A stretch of DNA of 24,839 nt from CAJXTB01 sp047626195 (GTDB lineage Bacteria; Myxococcota_A; UBA796; GCA-2862545): positions 1 to 24,839 of the forward strand of contig JBLHSN010000049.1 of the NCBI GenBank assembly GCA_047626195.1, read 5' to 3'. This document shows, one piece after another, positions 1-6,943 of this stretch. The position numbers were made by a program, and so were the translations under genes. The notes under the pieces are model-generated. The model was given only the letters and a program-made list of their open reading frames with translations, made no database searches and was not told the origin of the DNA. Every line of letters begins with the position of its first letter. Within the stretch, counting starts at the first letter, position 1.

Positions 1-51
1 CAGCTCCAGATGTTGGGGAAGGACGAGAGTGAGCTGAACGCGCTGAAGTGA
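1..51 (+). CDS. 3' end of an unknown protein (partial)
   Basis: Frame 1 is open from the window edge to a TGA at 49-51. It encodes the last 16 residues of a protein, ending in ESELNALK. The composition is ordinary for a coding C-terminus, and the stop lies 3 bases before the stop of the convergent CAP-domain gene, which fits the tight packing elsewhere here. Too little is visible to name a family. Confidence 0.4.
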   Translation, partial: QLQMLGKDESELNALK

Positions 52-54
52 AGC

Positions 55-960
55 CTACTGTGGAGTCTGCGAGTCCGTCCGCGTGCCAAAGACCCACTCC
101 CGAGTGAACGGCGCACCGCGCAGACTCCCGGTCACCTGTACTCGGTACGTTCTCTCCGGCTCGAGCGGAGCCAGCGGAACGGCAAACACCTCGTCATCTA
201 GCGAATCAGATGGGTCGGAAGCGGCGTCGATAAATCGTGTAGGGACCTCTTCCCCTTCGGCATTGAACAGTCGGAACCCCTGCACATTTCCACCGACTTC
301 ACGGCGAAATTGAACGCTCACCGGGTAGCCGAGGTCCGCCTGAATGTCTGGAACGGGGTCCGGCCGCTCAAGACCATCCCAGCGTCCTGGGACGAACGTG
401 TCTCCGTCTGCTGGCCACACCATCACGTCAGCCGATGTGGCACTTCCCGACTCGGCAAACAGAGCGACATCAAAGCGAACCCCATCCGAACAGGTCTGCG
501 CGTAGCCCATGCCGTCGACCTCTGGAGTAAGGATGGGAACACGATGATAGACCGTGCGCAGCCAGCCAAATACGGCCTGTTCGGGGACTCCGGCACGGCT
601 AATATCCTCGTAAAGGCGAGCTCCAGACCAATCTGCCGCGACCGCCCGCTCGAAGTGCGTCTCTCCGGTAAATCCGGCGTTTCCAGCAGACTGGCCGTGT
701 GAGGACACCCCCGCATCGTCTGGGTTGTTCGCACGGAGGTAGGCGATGTGGCCTTGAGCGGCAGCATCCAGCTCCGCCAAGCGTACGACCGGCGACAATC
801 CCGAGGCGCCGCGAGCCGTATTGACCGCGGCAAGTGCGTCTGCTGAGGCGTCGCCAGAGGGACATTCACAGACTCCCGCCGTCACATTCCCGTCGACGTC
901 CCAGCAGGCCACGGACTCGCAGCCCGCGAACACCATCACCAACAGTATGAAACTTCGCAT
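55..960 (-). CDS. CAP/SCP-domain lipoprotein with Ig-like C-terminal domain
   Basis: Predicted 301-aa exported lipoprotein. I chose the ATG at 960 because it gives a compact signal peptide (MRSFILLVMVFAGC, lipobox FAGC), whereas the longer reading frame adds 21 uncharged-to-basic residues before it. Purine-rich GAGGT and AAAGG lie just upstream. The segment after the linker has the CAP (CRISP/antigen 5/PR-1) pattern: a helix of the type ALAAVNTARGASGL, a helix with AAQGHIAYL, a His in SSHGQSAGNAGF, a second helix around ERAVAADW, and a strand around GMGYAQTC. About the last 100 residues follow an Ig-like beta pattern (PADGDTFVP, then GYPVSVQF, then TYRVQVTG) found behind CAP domains in related bacteria. 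CAP domains are secreted proteins with varied roles; no specific activity can be assigned. Divergent from the Cys-rich gene at 1145. Confidence 0.85.
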   Translation of the reverse strand: MRSFILLVMVFAGCESVACWDVDGNVTAGVCECPSGDASADALAAVNTARGASGLSPVVRLAELDAAAQGHIAYLRANNPDDAGVSSHGQSAGNAGFTGETHFERAVAADWSGARLYEDISRAGVPEQAVFGWLRTVYHRVPILTPEVDGMGYAQTCSDGVRFDVALFAESGSATSADVMVWPADGDTFVPGRWDGLERPDPVPDIQADLGYPVSVQFRREVGGNVQGFRLFNAEGEEVPTRFIDAASDPSDSLDDEVFAVPLAPLEPERTYRVQVTGSLRGAPFTREWVFGTRTDSQTPQ

Positions 961-1058
961 ACCTTTAACAGACCTCGGAACACCTCTACCCGCAACCAAC
1001 CCCGTCACTTGCAGACCGTTCACGACAACACTCGCCGCGGCAAACCCTGCCTCTGAGC

Positions 1059-1087
1059 TTGCGCGTGATCCTGCTATCTCCTACAAT
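1059..1087 (+). promoter_or_regulatory. Candidate sigma70-type promoter for the 1145-3671 gene set
   Basis: TTGCGC (1059-1064) is followed by exactly 17 bases and then TACAAT (1082-1087), 4/6 and 5/6 matches to the -35 and -10 consensus. It lies in the divergent gap between the CAP lipoprotein and the Cys-rich gene, with predicted transcription starting near 1094, about 50 bases before the GTG start. It is the best promoter-like match I noticed in the window. No experimental support. Confidence 0.55.
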
Positions 1088-1144
1088 GACCTCCCTTCCC
1101 CAAGTTCCCCGCTCCTCCACCTCCAGCTCCATCCAGGAGCGCCC

Positions 1145-1510
1145 GTGATCTGCCCCGATTGCAGTCTGCACCCGCTGCACTGCCACGCTAGCATTGCCTC
1201 CATCAGTCGCGACCAAACACGCCGACACACCTCCCAGTGGTGGCGTTGTAAAGGATGCGAATGCTGTTTCTACGCGGTTCTCACCGAGTGGACCACGGAC
1301 ACATGGGTCGAACACATGGGCTACCAAGTGGACCCCAAGCGGTGGAAGCGCACCCTTCCCATTGCTCGCGCCTGTCCCACACCATCGGACGGCAACTGCC
1401 GCTGCAACGCACATGGGCAGTTTGCGACCCCATGGTTTGGCGGCACCGCGCCCCGCGTGTGGCACCACAGCCAACGCGAATGGGGCCTAGGCGACCGAGT
1501 TTCCCAGTAA
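1145..1510 (+). CDS. Small Cys-rich zinc-ribbon-like protein
   Basis: A 121-aa protein starting at a GTG with AGGAG (1135-1139) six bases upstream; the open frame runs further 5' but that part is low-complexity and antisense to the CAP promoter region. CPDC (C3, C6) and CKGC (C35, C38) make a four-Cys knuckle pair typical of zinc ribbons. A second cluster, C77, C85, C87 and H90 (the last three in CRCNAH), looks like another metal site. Aromatic residues are frequent between the two (WWRC, TEWTTDTW, KRWKR). There is no signal peptide, so it is probably cytoplasmic. It is the first gene behind the promoter at 1059-1087 and lies 29 bases before the OmpA-like gene. I do not recognise the family; the metal binding is inferred from Cys/His spacing. 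Confidence 0.7.
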   Translation: MICPDCSLHPLHCHASIASISRDQTRRHTSQWWRCKGCECCFYAVLTEWTTDTWVEHMGYQVDPKRWKRTLPIARACPTPSDGNCRCNAHGQFATPWFGGTAPRVWHHSQREWGLGDRVSQ

Positions 1511-1539
1511 AGCGCGTCAGACCGCGCTACTGTAGGACC

Positions 1540-2925
1540 TTGCGAACCCTCCTTCCCATTGCCCTGCTCACCTTGCCCGGACTGGCGCAAGCGAGCGGCC
1601 TATCCACAGACATCTCTGTGAGTCCTGTGGCTGCCGCCGGTGTATCCGTAGGGCCCATTCAGCTCACGTCTGTTGCAACATCGGGCTCCGTGCGGGTTGG
1701 ATGGGCAGCCGACTACACCCACAGGCCCATGGACCAGTACCGCTGCTCGGGCCCCGAATCTGACGCCTGCGGTGAAGTCATTGGCACCGTCATCGGCGAC
1801 CGGGTCGTTGGTGTGGTTGCCCTAGGTGTTGCCATGTCCCGGCGCACGTGGATTGAAGCCACCATCCCCGCCGCGGCCCAATGGGGGGGCTCGGTCGCTC
1901 CCCTCTCCCCGGACGGCGTTGTGCTCGGTGACCCGCGCATTGGCCTGCGCACACGGTTCATCGATGGACCGCAAAGTCTGGATGGATACGCAGAAGCTAG
2001 TCTTCCTCTAGGGAAGCAAGGGGCGTGGTTCGCACATACTCTCCCCACGGTGCATATGGGGGCCGTTGGGGCGGTGACTTCGGGCCCCGTCACTGGCCTA
2101 CTCGATATCGCGGGTTGGATAAAGCAATCTACACCATCCAACCCGTGGGATTTTCGCTTAGGTAGCGCCCTGCTGATCGACGCTGGCGTCATGGTGGCGG
2201 TGAGCTCGCAGACGGCCTTGTGGACTATCGCACAGAGTCGCTTCAGCGATGGTGCCCCAGCCATCGTCGGCTCTGTCGGAGTGGCTATCGACTTGAGCCC
2301 AGAGCTACGCATAGACCTGGGTGTCGGGCGCGCCTTTGCCGTCGCTCCTGGCGCAGGTCCTGTACACGGGCGGCTCACCCTGACCTACAGCCTCTCACGT
2401 GCTGAACGAATGCCGGCAGAACCGGCCATCACACCGTCAGAACTCGAGGTATCGCCGGATTCCTGGGACGATGACCAGACCATCCGCGTGCGAGACGGAC
2501 GGGTTGAGCTGCGCAAACCCATCACATTCGTGCCAGACGAGGCCATTCCCAGCCTGTCGTCGTACCCAGACATCGCGCAACTTGCCGAGTGGCTCACCGC
2601 CACAGACAACGTCGAACATCTGCTCATCGCCGCCTACGCACACTCCAAAGGCACCAGCTCGGCCAACTACACCCTGTCGCTCAGCCGCGCCCAGGGTATC
2701 GCGGACGCTCTGGTGTTCGCCGGCGTGCCAAGAAGTCAGCTCAGCTACAAAGGCATGGGAATGCTCTCGCCAGACGCCGACTCTGGAGAACACCACGTTG
2801 TGGTCGACGGCGAAGTCTTGTCCCACACTACTCTCAATATCATGGACTACACAGACGCCCAGGACACCGCTAGCGAACTGTCCTTTGACGTGTGGTTCGC
2901 AGCACAAGACCGGGATGCCCCATGA
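1540..2925 (+). CDS. OmpA-like outer membrane protein with N-terminal beta-rich domain
   Basis: Predicted 461-aa exported protein. The TTG at 1540 gives a clean signal peptide ending AQA|SG (about residues 1-17), but its AGGA is only two bases upstream; an in-frame ATG at 1480 inside the previous gene is the alternative and would give an unusually long basic N-region. Residues about 20-285 are Gly-rich alternating strands (GVSVGPIQL, VVGVVALGV, AEASLPLGKQG) as in outer membrane porin or barrel domains. Residues about 320-440 are an OmpA C-terminal peptidoglycan-binding domain: PITFVPDEA, a helix around IAQLAEWL, then AAYAHSKGTSSAN and LSLSRAQGIADAL. The Arg that contacts diaminopimelate is present (R383), but the Asp usually found in the TDxxG motif is His (H368). 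The stop overlaps the next start as ATGA, indicating translational coupling. Confidence 0.85.
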   Translation: MRTLLPIALLTLPGLAQASGLSTDISVSPVAAAGVSVGPIQLTSVATSGSVRVGWAADYTHRPMDQYRCSGPESDACGEVIGTVIGDRVVGVVALGVAMSRRTWIEATIPAAAQWGGSVAPLSPDGVVLGDPRIGLRTRFIDGPQSLDGYAEASLPLGKQGAWFAHTLPTVHMGAVGAVTSGPVTGLLDIAGWIKQSTPSNPWDFRLGSALLIDAGVMVAVSSQTALWTIAQSRFSDGAPAIVGSVGVAIDLSPELRIDLGVGRAFAVAPGAGPVHGRLTLTYSLSRAERMPAEPAITPSELEVSPDSWDDDQTIRVRDGRVELRKPITFVPDEAIPSLSSYPDIAQLAEWLTATDNVEHLLIAAYAHSKGTSSANYTLSLSRAQGIADALVFAGVPRSQLSYKGMGMLSPDADSGEHHVVVDGEVLSHTTLNIMDYTDAQDTASELSFDVWFAAQDRDAP

Positions 2926-3671
2926 CCTGGCTATTGCTCCTTGCATCCGCTCTTGCGCAAGACGCCTGCATGCCCGAAGCGTCGCAAGACCTCAACTGCA
3001 ACCTGGTGGATGCGTCCGACGAAGGTTTGGTCGATACCCGCTCATCTCTCTGTGCCAGCGCTATTGCCTCGGACCCACGCGCCGCCAACATCGACGCCTG
3101 GTTCGACTACAACACCCTAGGATGTACCGTCTCCGTCCTCGCACTCGATGAAGACGCGGACGGCTTTGGCCACGGGGGCCTTGAGTTTGTTGACGACGAC
3201 GGCAGACCCTACCTCGAAGTCACCCTGCGCTGTGACGCCTGCCCGAACAGCGCCGACGACCAGCTCGACACCGACTGTGACGGCATCGGAGATGCGTGTG
3301 ACGTGTGTCCAGAGGACTCAACAGACACCGCCGATACAGACGGAGACGGATGGGGCGACGCCTGCGACCCGTGTCCCGGCGTCGCCAATGAGAGCAGCGC
3401 AGACGCAGATACCGACGGCACGCCGGACGACTGTGATGTCTGTCCCGACCTGTCCGATGACCAAGCGGACCGCGACACGGATGGGATTGGAGATGTCTGT
3501 GATGCCTGCCCAGACGACGTAGAACCTGGCCGGGACACCGACAACGACGGCATCATCGACATCTGCGGCCCTGTATTCCGTCTCGGTGGCGGCGCCTCGT
3601 GCTCGCAAGCGCCGCACCTTCCATCCTGGATGGTCCTCTTCACTGTCGTCCTAGTAAGAAGGCGTCGCTAG
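2922..3671 (+). CDS. Thrombospondin type-3 repeat protein with MYXO-CTERM-like tail
   Basis: A 249-aa exported, very acidic protein. The ATG at 2922 overlaps the OmpA stop (ATGA) and gives a short signal peptide (MTWLLLLASALAQ|DAC). From about residue 100 to 220 there are repeated units of the form CDxCPxxxxxDxxDxDxDGxGDxCD, the calcium-binding thrombospondin type-3 pattern, in about four to five copies. The last 25 residues contain a Cys (ASCSQAP), a short hydrophobic stretch (WMVLFTVVLV) and a terminal RRRR, which resembles the MYXO-CTERM sorting signal with SC in place of the usual GC. The likely location is the cell surface or outer membrane, with the OmpA-like protein as a possible partner. 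It converges on the NRAMP-like gene and its stop shares a CTAG with that gene's stop. Confidence 0.85.
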   Translation: MTWLLLLASALAQDACMPEASQDLNCNLVDASDEGLVDTRSSLCASAIASDPRAANIDAWFDYNTLGCTVSVLALDEDADGFGHGGLEFVDDDGRPYLEVTLRCDACPNSADDQLDTDCDGIGDACDVCPEDSTDTADTDGDGWGDACDPCPGVANESSADADTDGTPDDCDVCPDLSDDQADRDTDGIGDVCDACPDDVEPGRDTDNDGIIDICGPVFRLGGGASCSQAPHLPSWMVLFTVVLVRRRR

Positions 3672-4924
3672 CCTGCGAAGAACCGCACCCAGACGTACAG
3701 CGCGGCAAGACTCGCAAGCACAACAATCGCCGCCACATGCGCCATTAAGTACGCCCCACGCGGGCGGAAGGCCTCGGGAACCTCGGCACCACGAAGTGCC
3801 GCCAAGTTCATCGCTGCCAGAACCGGAGCGGTCAGCCCCGTCAAGGTTGTGGCCAGGTCTACCAGTGCTAACAAATGACCGGTGAACTGAACAATAATGA
3901 GAAGTGCTCCCAAAGTAATGCCCCCAAGCGCCGTCCAATATACCCACGTTCGCTCGGTCGGCTGACCGTCGTGGCGAACACTCTGCACCGCGCCCTCAAT
4001 GGCTCGCGGAAAGCCGTCGACGACCGCCACTGTCGTTGACAGCATGGTCGCGAAGGCCGCGATGAGCAGGATAGGACGCGCCCAATTCCCGAGCGATGCG
4101 GTGAACACATCGATAAGCGTGACCGCAAAAGCACCTGCACTCTTCGGAAGTTCCTCGGACGAGCCAAACAGCATGGCTGCCCCGAGGAACACAAAGCACA
4201 GCGCGAGGAGTGCGGTTCCGATGTACCCCACATTAAAGTCGAAACGGACCTCCTGGACATCGAGCGCTTCGCCCGCACCTCGCGCTCGTTCCAGACACCA
4301 AAGCGACTGCCAAACCGATATATCAATCGCCGAAGGCATCCAGCCGACGAGCGCCACTACGAATGCCAGCGTCGCCGTATCGGCTGTCGGAACCCATGGG
4401 GTAGCGCCAACCGCCGACCAGTCAACGCTCGGCAGCGACACCGCCACGGCAAGCACCGTAGCCACTGCCAAGATGACCATCATAATCTTCATGAAGGCTT
4501 CGAGAAGACGGAACCGGCCGATGGCGAGCATAGCAATGGACAGCGCCAACAAGCCAGCCGCCCAAACGCTCACCGGTAGGGTGACTGGGGCGAGTGCTGC
4601 GGTCATACCTGCCGCCACAATGGTCACAGCAGCCACCACCGTGAACATCGTGGACAGAGTCACCGCCAAAAAGATGGCAACCATCCACAAGCCTCTCCGG
4701 CGGTACCCCATCAAGAGACTGCTTCCTGTAGCCGTTGCGTAGCGAGGCCCAGCCTCAAAGGCGGGGTATTTCACTACGTTTGCGACGACCACAACCCACA
4801 CAAGCGCCAAGCCAAAGCCGGCACCCGCGCGAGTGGACTGCACCAAGTGCGACACGCCAACAGCCGTGCCGGCCCAGATCAGTCCAGGGCCAAGAAGTGC
4901 CCACCAGCTCTTACGCGCCGTCAC
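3668..4924 (-). CDS. NRAMP-family-like membrane transporter lacking the canonical metal site
   Basis: A 418-aa inner membrane protein with about 11 hydrophobic helices. I chose the GTG at 4924 because GGGAG lies nine bases upstream and the protein then begins just before the conserved GPG of helix 1; the ATG further up at 4975 would add 17 residues and overlap the upstream gene by 65 bases. The overall order (GPGLIWAG in helix 1, RAGAGFG, WMPSAIDISVWQSLW in helix 6) follows the NRAMP/MntH fold. Aligning from GPG to AGA, the metal-binding DPGN of helix 1 is GVSH here (residues 23-26), and helix 6 has MPS (196-198) in place of MPH. That places it in the divergent NRAMP-related group whose substrate is uncertain. 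It overlaps the upstream 65-aa gene by 14 bases, so the two are probably co-transcribed. Confidence 0.8.
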   Translation of the reverse strand: MTARKSWWALLGPGLIWAGTAVGVSHLVQSTRAGAGFGLALVWVVVVANVVKYPAFEAGPRYATATGSSLLMGYRRRGLWMVAIFLAVTLSTMFTVVAAVTIVAAGMTAALAPVTLPVSVWAAGLLALSIAMLAIGRFRLLEAFMKIMMVILAVATVLAVAVSLPSVDWSAVGATPWVPTADTATLAFVVALVGWMPSAIDISVWQSLWCLERARGAGEALDVQEVRFDFNVGYIGTALLALCFVFLGAAMLFGSSEELPKSAGAFAVTLIDVFTASLGNWARPILLIAAFATMLSTTVAVVDGFPRAIEGAVQSVRHDGQPTERTWVYWTALGGITLGALLIIVQFTGHLLALVDLATTLTGLTAPVLAAMNLAALRGAEVPEAFRPRGAYLMAHVAAIVVLASLAALYVWVRFFAG

Positions 4925-5108
4925 TCGAGTCTTCTCCCTGAAGATGCTGGCGAATCTGGTCCAGTTGCTGCTCAATCAACAACATGGACATCGCAATCGA
5001 CGTCGACGCTACCTCCATGGTCTCTTCTGCATTCGCTCGGTGGTTTTTTAGGCTCTCGGCCATCAATGCAAACTGCCATGCCTTCTCTCGAATCTCTTCA
5101 ACAGTCAT
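4911..5108 (-). CDS. Small helical protein of unknown function
   Basis: A 65-aa protein starting at the ATG at 5108, which has GGAGG four bases upstream; longer in-frame starts exist at 5171 and 5192 but without a ribosome site. The sequence is almost all helix, with heptad-like spacing in the first half (EEIREKAWQFALMAESL) and again near the end (LLIEQQLDQIRQHL). There are no Cys residues and no signal peptide. Its 3' end overlaps the transporter gene by 14 bases, so it may be a coupled cytoplasmic partner or regulator of that transporter. I do not recognise a family. Confidence 0.65.
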   Translation of the reverse strand: MTVEEIREKAWQFALMAESLKNHRANAEETMEVASTSIAMSMLLIEQQLDQIRQHLQGEDSSDGA

Positions 5109-5236
5109 ACGACCTCCAGAGCGCCCACTGTACTTGGGAATCGCACGAGGCGTGACATCCCGCTCCGACATCGCCGACAAACACACATGCATCGTACGAC
5201 CGTGCTAGCCTCGCGACCTGGTCAGGAGAGTGCGCT

Positions 5237-6895
5237 ATGCTGTCAGCAGGCGACAGAATCGGAGACTGGGTCATTGAGCGTGCCCTCGGCGAAGGGGGCA
5301 TGGGCGCCGTTTATTTGGCGACCAACTCGTTGACCGAGCGTATCCGTGCCGCGGTCAAGGTCATAAAGCCAAGGGCCTACGCCGAAGAACGCGAGCGCTT
5401 CACCCGCGAAGTTGAAGCACTGGACTCTCTGCGGCATGAAGCCATTGTCGGCGTCAAAGGATGGGGCGAAGACCCGGAACGCGGCCTTCTGTGGATGGCC
5501 ATGGACTTGGTAGAAGGCGAAGAAGTCGCCCATATTCTGCAACGCGGCCCCATGTCGCTAGACGCCGCCGCCACGGCATTTTCAGTCGTCGCAGACGGCC
5601 TACAGTACGCCCATGAACGGGGCTTTCGCCACCGAGACATCAAGCCCGCGAACATCCTCATCGACAGCGGTGGTGTGGCGCATTTGGTAGACTTTGGCAT
5701 TGCCGTTGAAAGTGGGCGCACCCGCCTGACTGCCGCCGGGACAATGCCGGGGACACCTGCATATATGGCGCCGGAACTCTTCGAAGAACTCAGCCCCGAC
5801 CCCTCGTTGATGGATGTGTACTCCCTGGGCCAAGTGCTGTACGAAGCCCTCACTGGCGAGTTTGCTTTTCCCGAGAACCCAGACCTCGCACCACGGCAGC
5901 AGACCGTTCACCTGATTCACCGGAAAGTCAGGTCCGAGCCGCTGGATCCCGGTCCCCAATTTCCGCAGATGGTGCGCGACCTGGTCAAAGCCGCAACTCA
6001 CCCACGTCCAGCACACCGCCTGTCAGACGCCGCTTCCCTTCGCGATGCCCTCGTTCCCTACATTCCTCGCCACAGCCTGGCGCGGCTGCCCCTTCGCGTC
6101 ACCCTGCCGCCAGCCACCGAACGGTCGACCGTCGGCGTCACACTCGCCCCGGCTGCCGGTGACACGTTCACCCTGACCCTACCCAAGCCTCGCGGCCGTC
6201 GGAACATCACGGCTTGGGGCATTGGCGTGCTGGGTACCTTGGCTATTGCGGGCGCGAGCTTCGGCGGACTGCACGTCTTGAGCCAGCCGCCGAATGTCCG
6301 AGACGCCATCGTAGTGGTCGCCGGCATTGGCTCCGACGTTCCGATCATGCTCTCGGTCAACGGGCAGGAACCCACCTCGTACACCGGCCACCAATACTGG
6401 TTTACAGATGTCACAACCGGCCCCATGAGCGTGTCCGTCGTCGCCGGCGCCGAGTGTGACTTCTTGAGCGTTGACTCGGGAAACTGCCCATCATGCTGTG
6501 CCTGCCACATCCAAGAATACGACCTCGAAGGTGGCTTCGAGCCAGACATGACCTTGGTCACACTGCCAGATCTCGGAGATGTGAGCTCACGCAGTCTGAC
6601 CGTCAACGTGGTTGAACTCCCACAAGCCTGGCCTGTCCAGATCCTATTGGATGGGGCCCCGCTGGCTCACTCCAGCACGGGCCGCGACTTCAGCTGGACC
6701 GACCTCCCACTCGGCGCGTACGAGCTCACGGCTGTCGTCGGGAGTTGCCCCGAATCCGCCTACGGCTGTGCCAACGAAGGCATCTGCCCAGGTGGCTGTA
6801 CATCGCGCTCTGGTCCTATTGGAGTGGCATGCGGCGAAGGCCCAATGACTCTCGACATTGCCATGAACCCGCCGTTCGCGACACCTCCCGAGTAG
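5237..6895 (+). CDS. Transmembrane Ser/Thr protein kinase with duplicated Cys-rich periplasmic domain
   Basis: A 552-aa Hanks-type kinase. AGGAG lies eight bases before the ATG. The catalytic domain spans about residues 10-275 with all key motifs: Gly loop GEGGMGAVY (18-26), the Lys of AAVKVIK (K41), HRDIKPAN (132-139), DFG (152-154) and MAPE (to E180), so it should be active. A Pro-rich juxtamembrane linker leads to one membrane helix at about 326-348. Outside are two copies of a PEGA-like beta unit that align to each other (VPIMLSVNGQEP with WPVQILLDGAPL; WFTDVTTGPM with SWTDLPLGAY). Each is followed by a Cys-rich insert, CPSCCACH in the first and CANEGICPGGC in the second. It is first in a four-gene operon with the lipoprotein hydrolase, methyltransferase and GH114 genes. 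The signal sensed is unknown; a redox or metal signal is possible given the Cys content. Confidence 0.92.
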   Translation: MLSAGDRIGDWVIERALGEGGMGAVYLATNSLTERIRAAVKVIKPRAYAEERERFTREVEALDSLRHEAIVGVKGWGEDPERGLLWMAMDLVEGEEVAHILQRGPMSLDAAATAFSVVADGLQYAHERGFRHRDIKPANILIDSGGVAHLVDFGIAVESGRTRLTAAGTMPGTPAYMAPELFEELSPDPSLMDVYSLGQVLYEALTGEFAFPENPDLAPRQQTVHLIHRKVRSEPLDPGPQFPQMVRDLVKAATHPRPAHRLSDAASLRDALVPYIPRHSLARLPLRVTLPPATERSTVGVTLAPAAGDTFTLTLPKPRGRRNITAWGIGVLGTLAIAGASFGGLHVLSQPPNVRDAIVVVAGIGSDVPIMLSVNGQEPTSYTGHQYWFTDVTTGPMSVSVVAGAECDFLSVDSGNCPSCCACHIQEYDLEGGFEPDMTLVTLPDLGDVSSRSLTVNVVELPQAWPVQILLDGAPLAHSSTGRDFSWTDLPLGAYELTAVVGSCPESAYGCANEGICPGGCTSRSGPIGVACGEGPMTLDIAMNPPFATPPE

Positions 6896-6943
6896 AGGGT
6901 CGCTGGCTACCGAGCTAGGGTCGCGGCCACGCTTGGAGTGTCT

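Noticed and set aside
986..1474. 162-aa minus-strand frame opposite the Cys-rich gene
   Set aside because: No ribosome site; overlaps the promoter and the better supported Cys-rich gene; composition looks like an antisense shadow.
1255..1539. Longer N-terminus for the OmpA-like protein
   Set aside because: It would lie over the Cys-rich gene in another frame and place about 95 residues before an obvious signal peptide.
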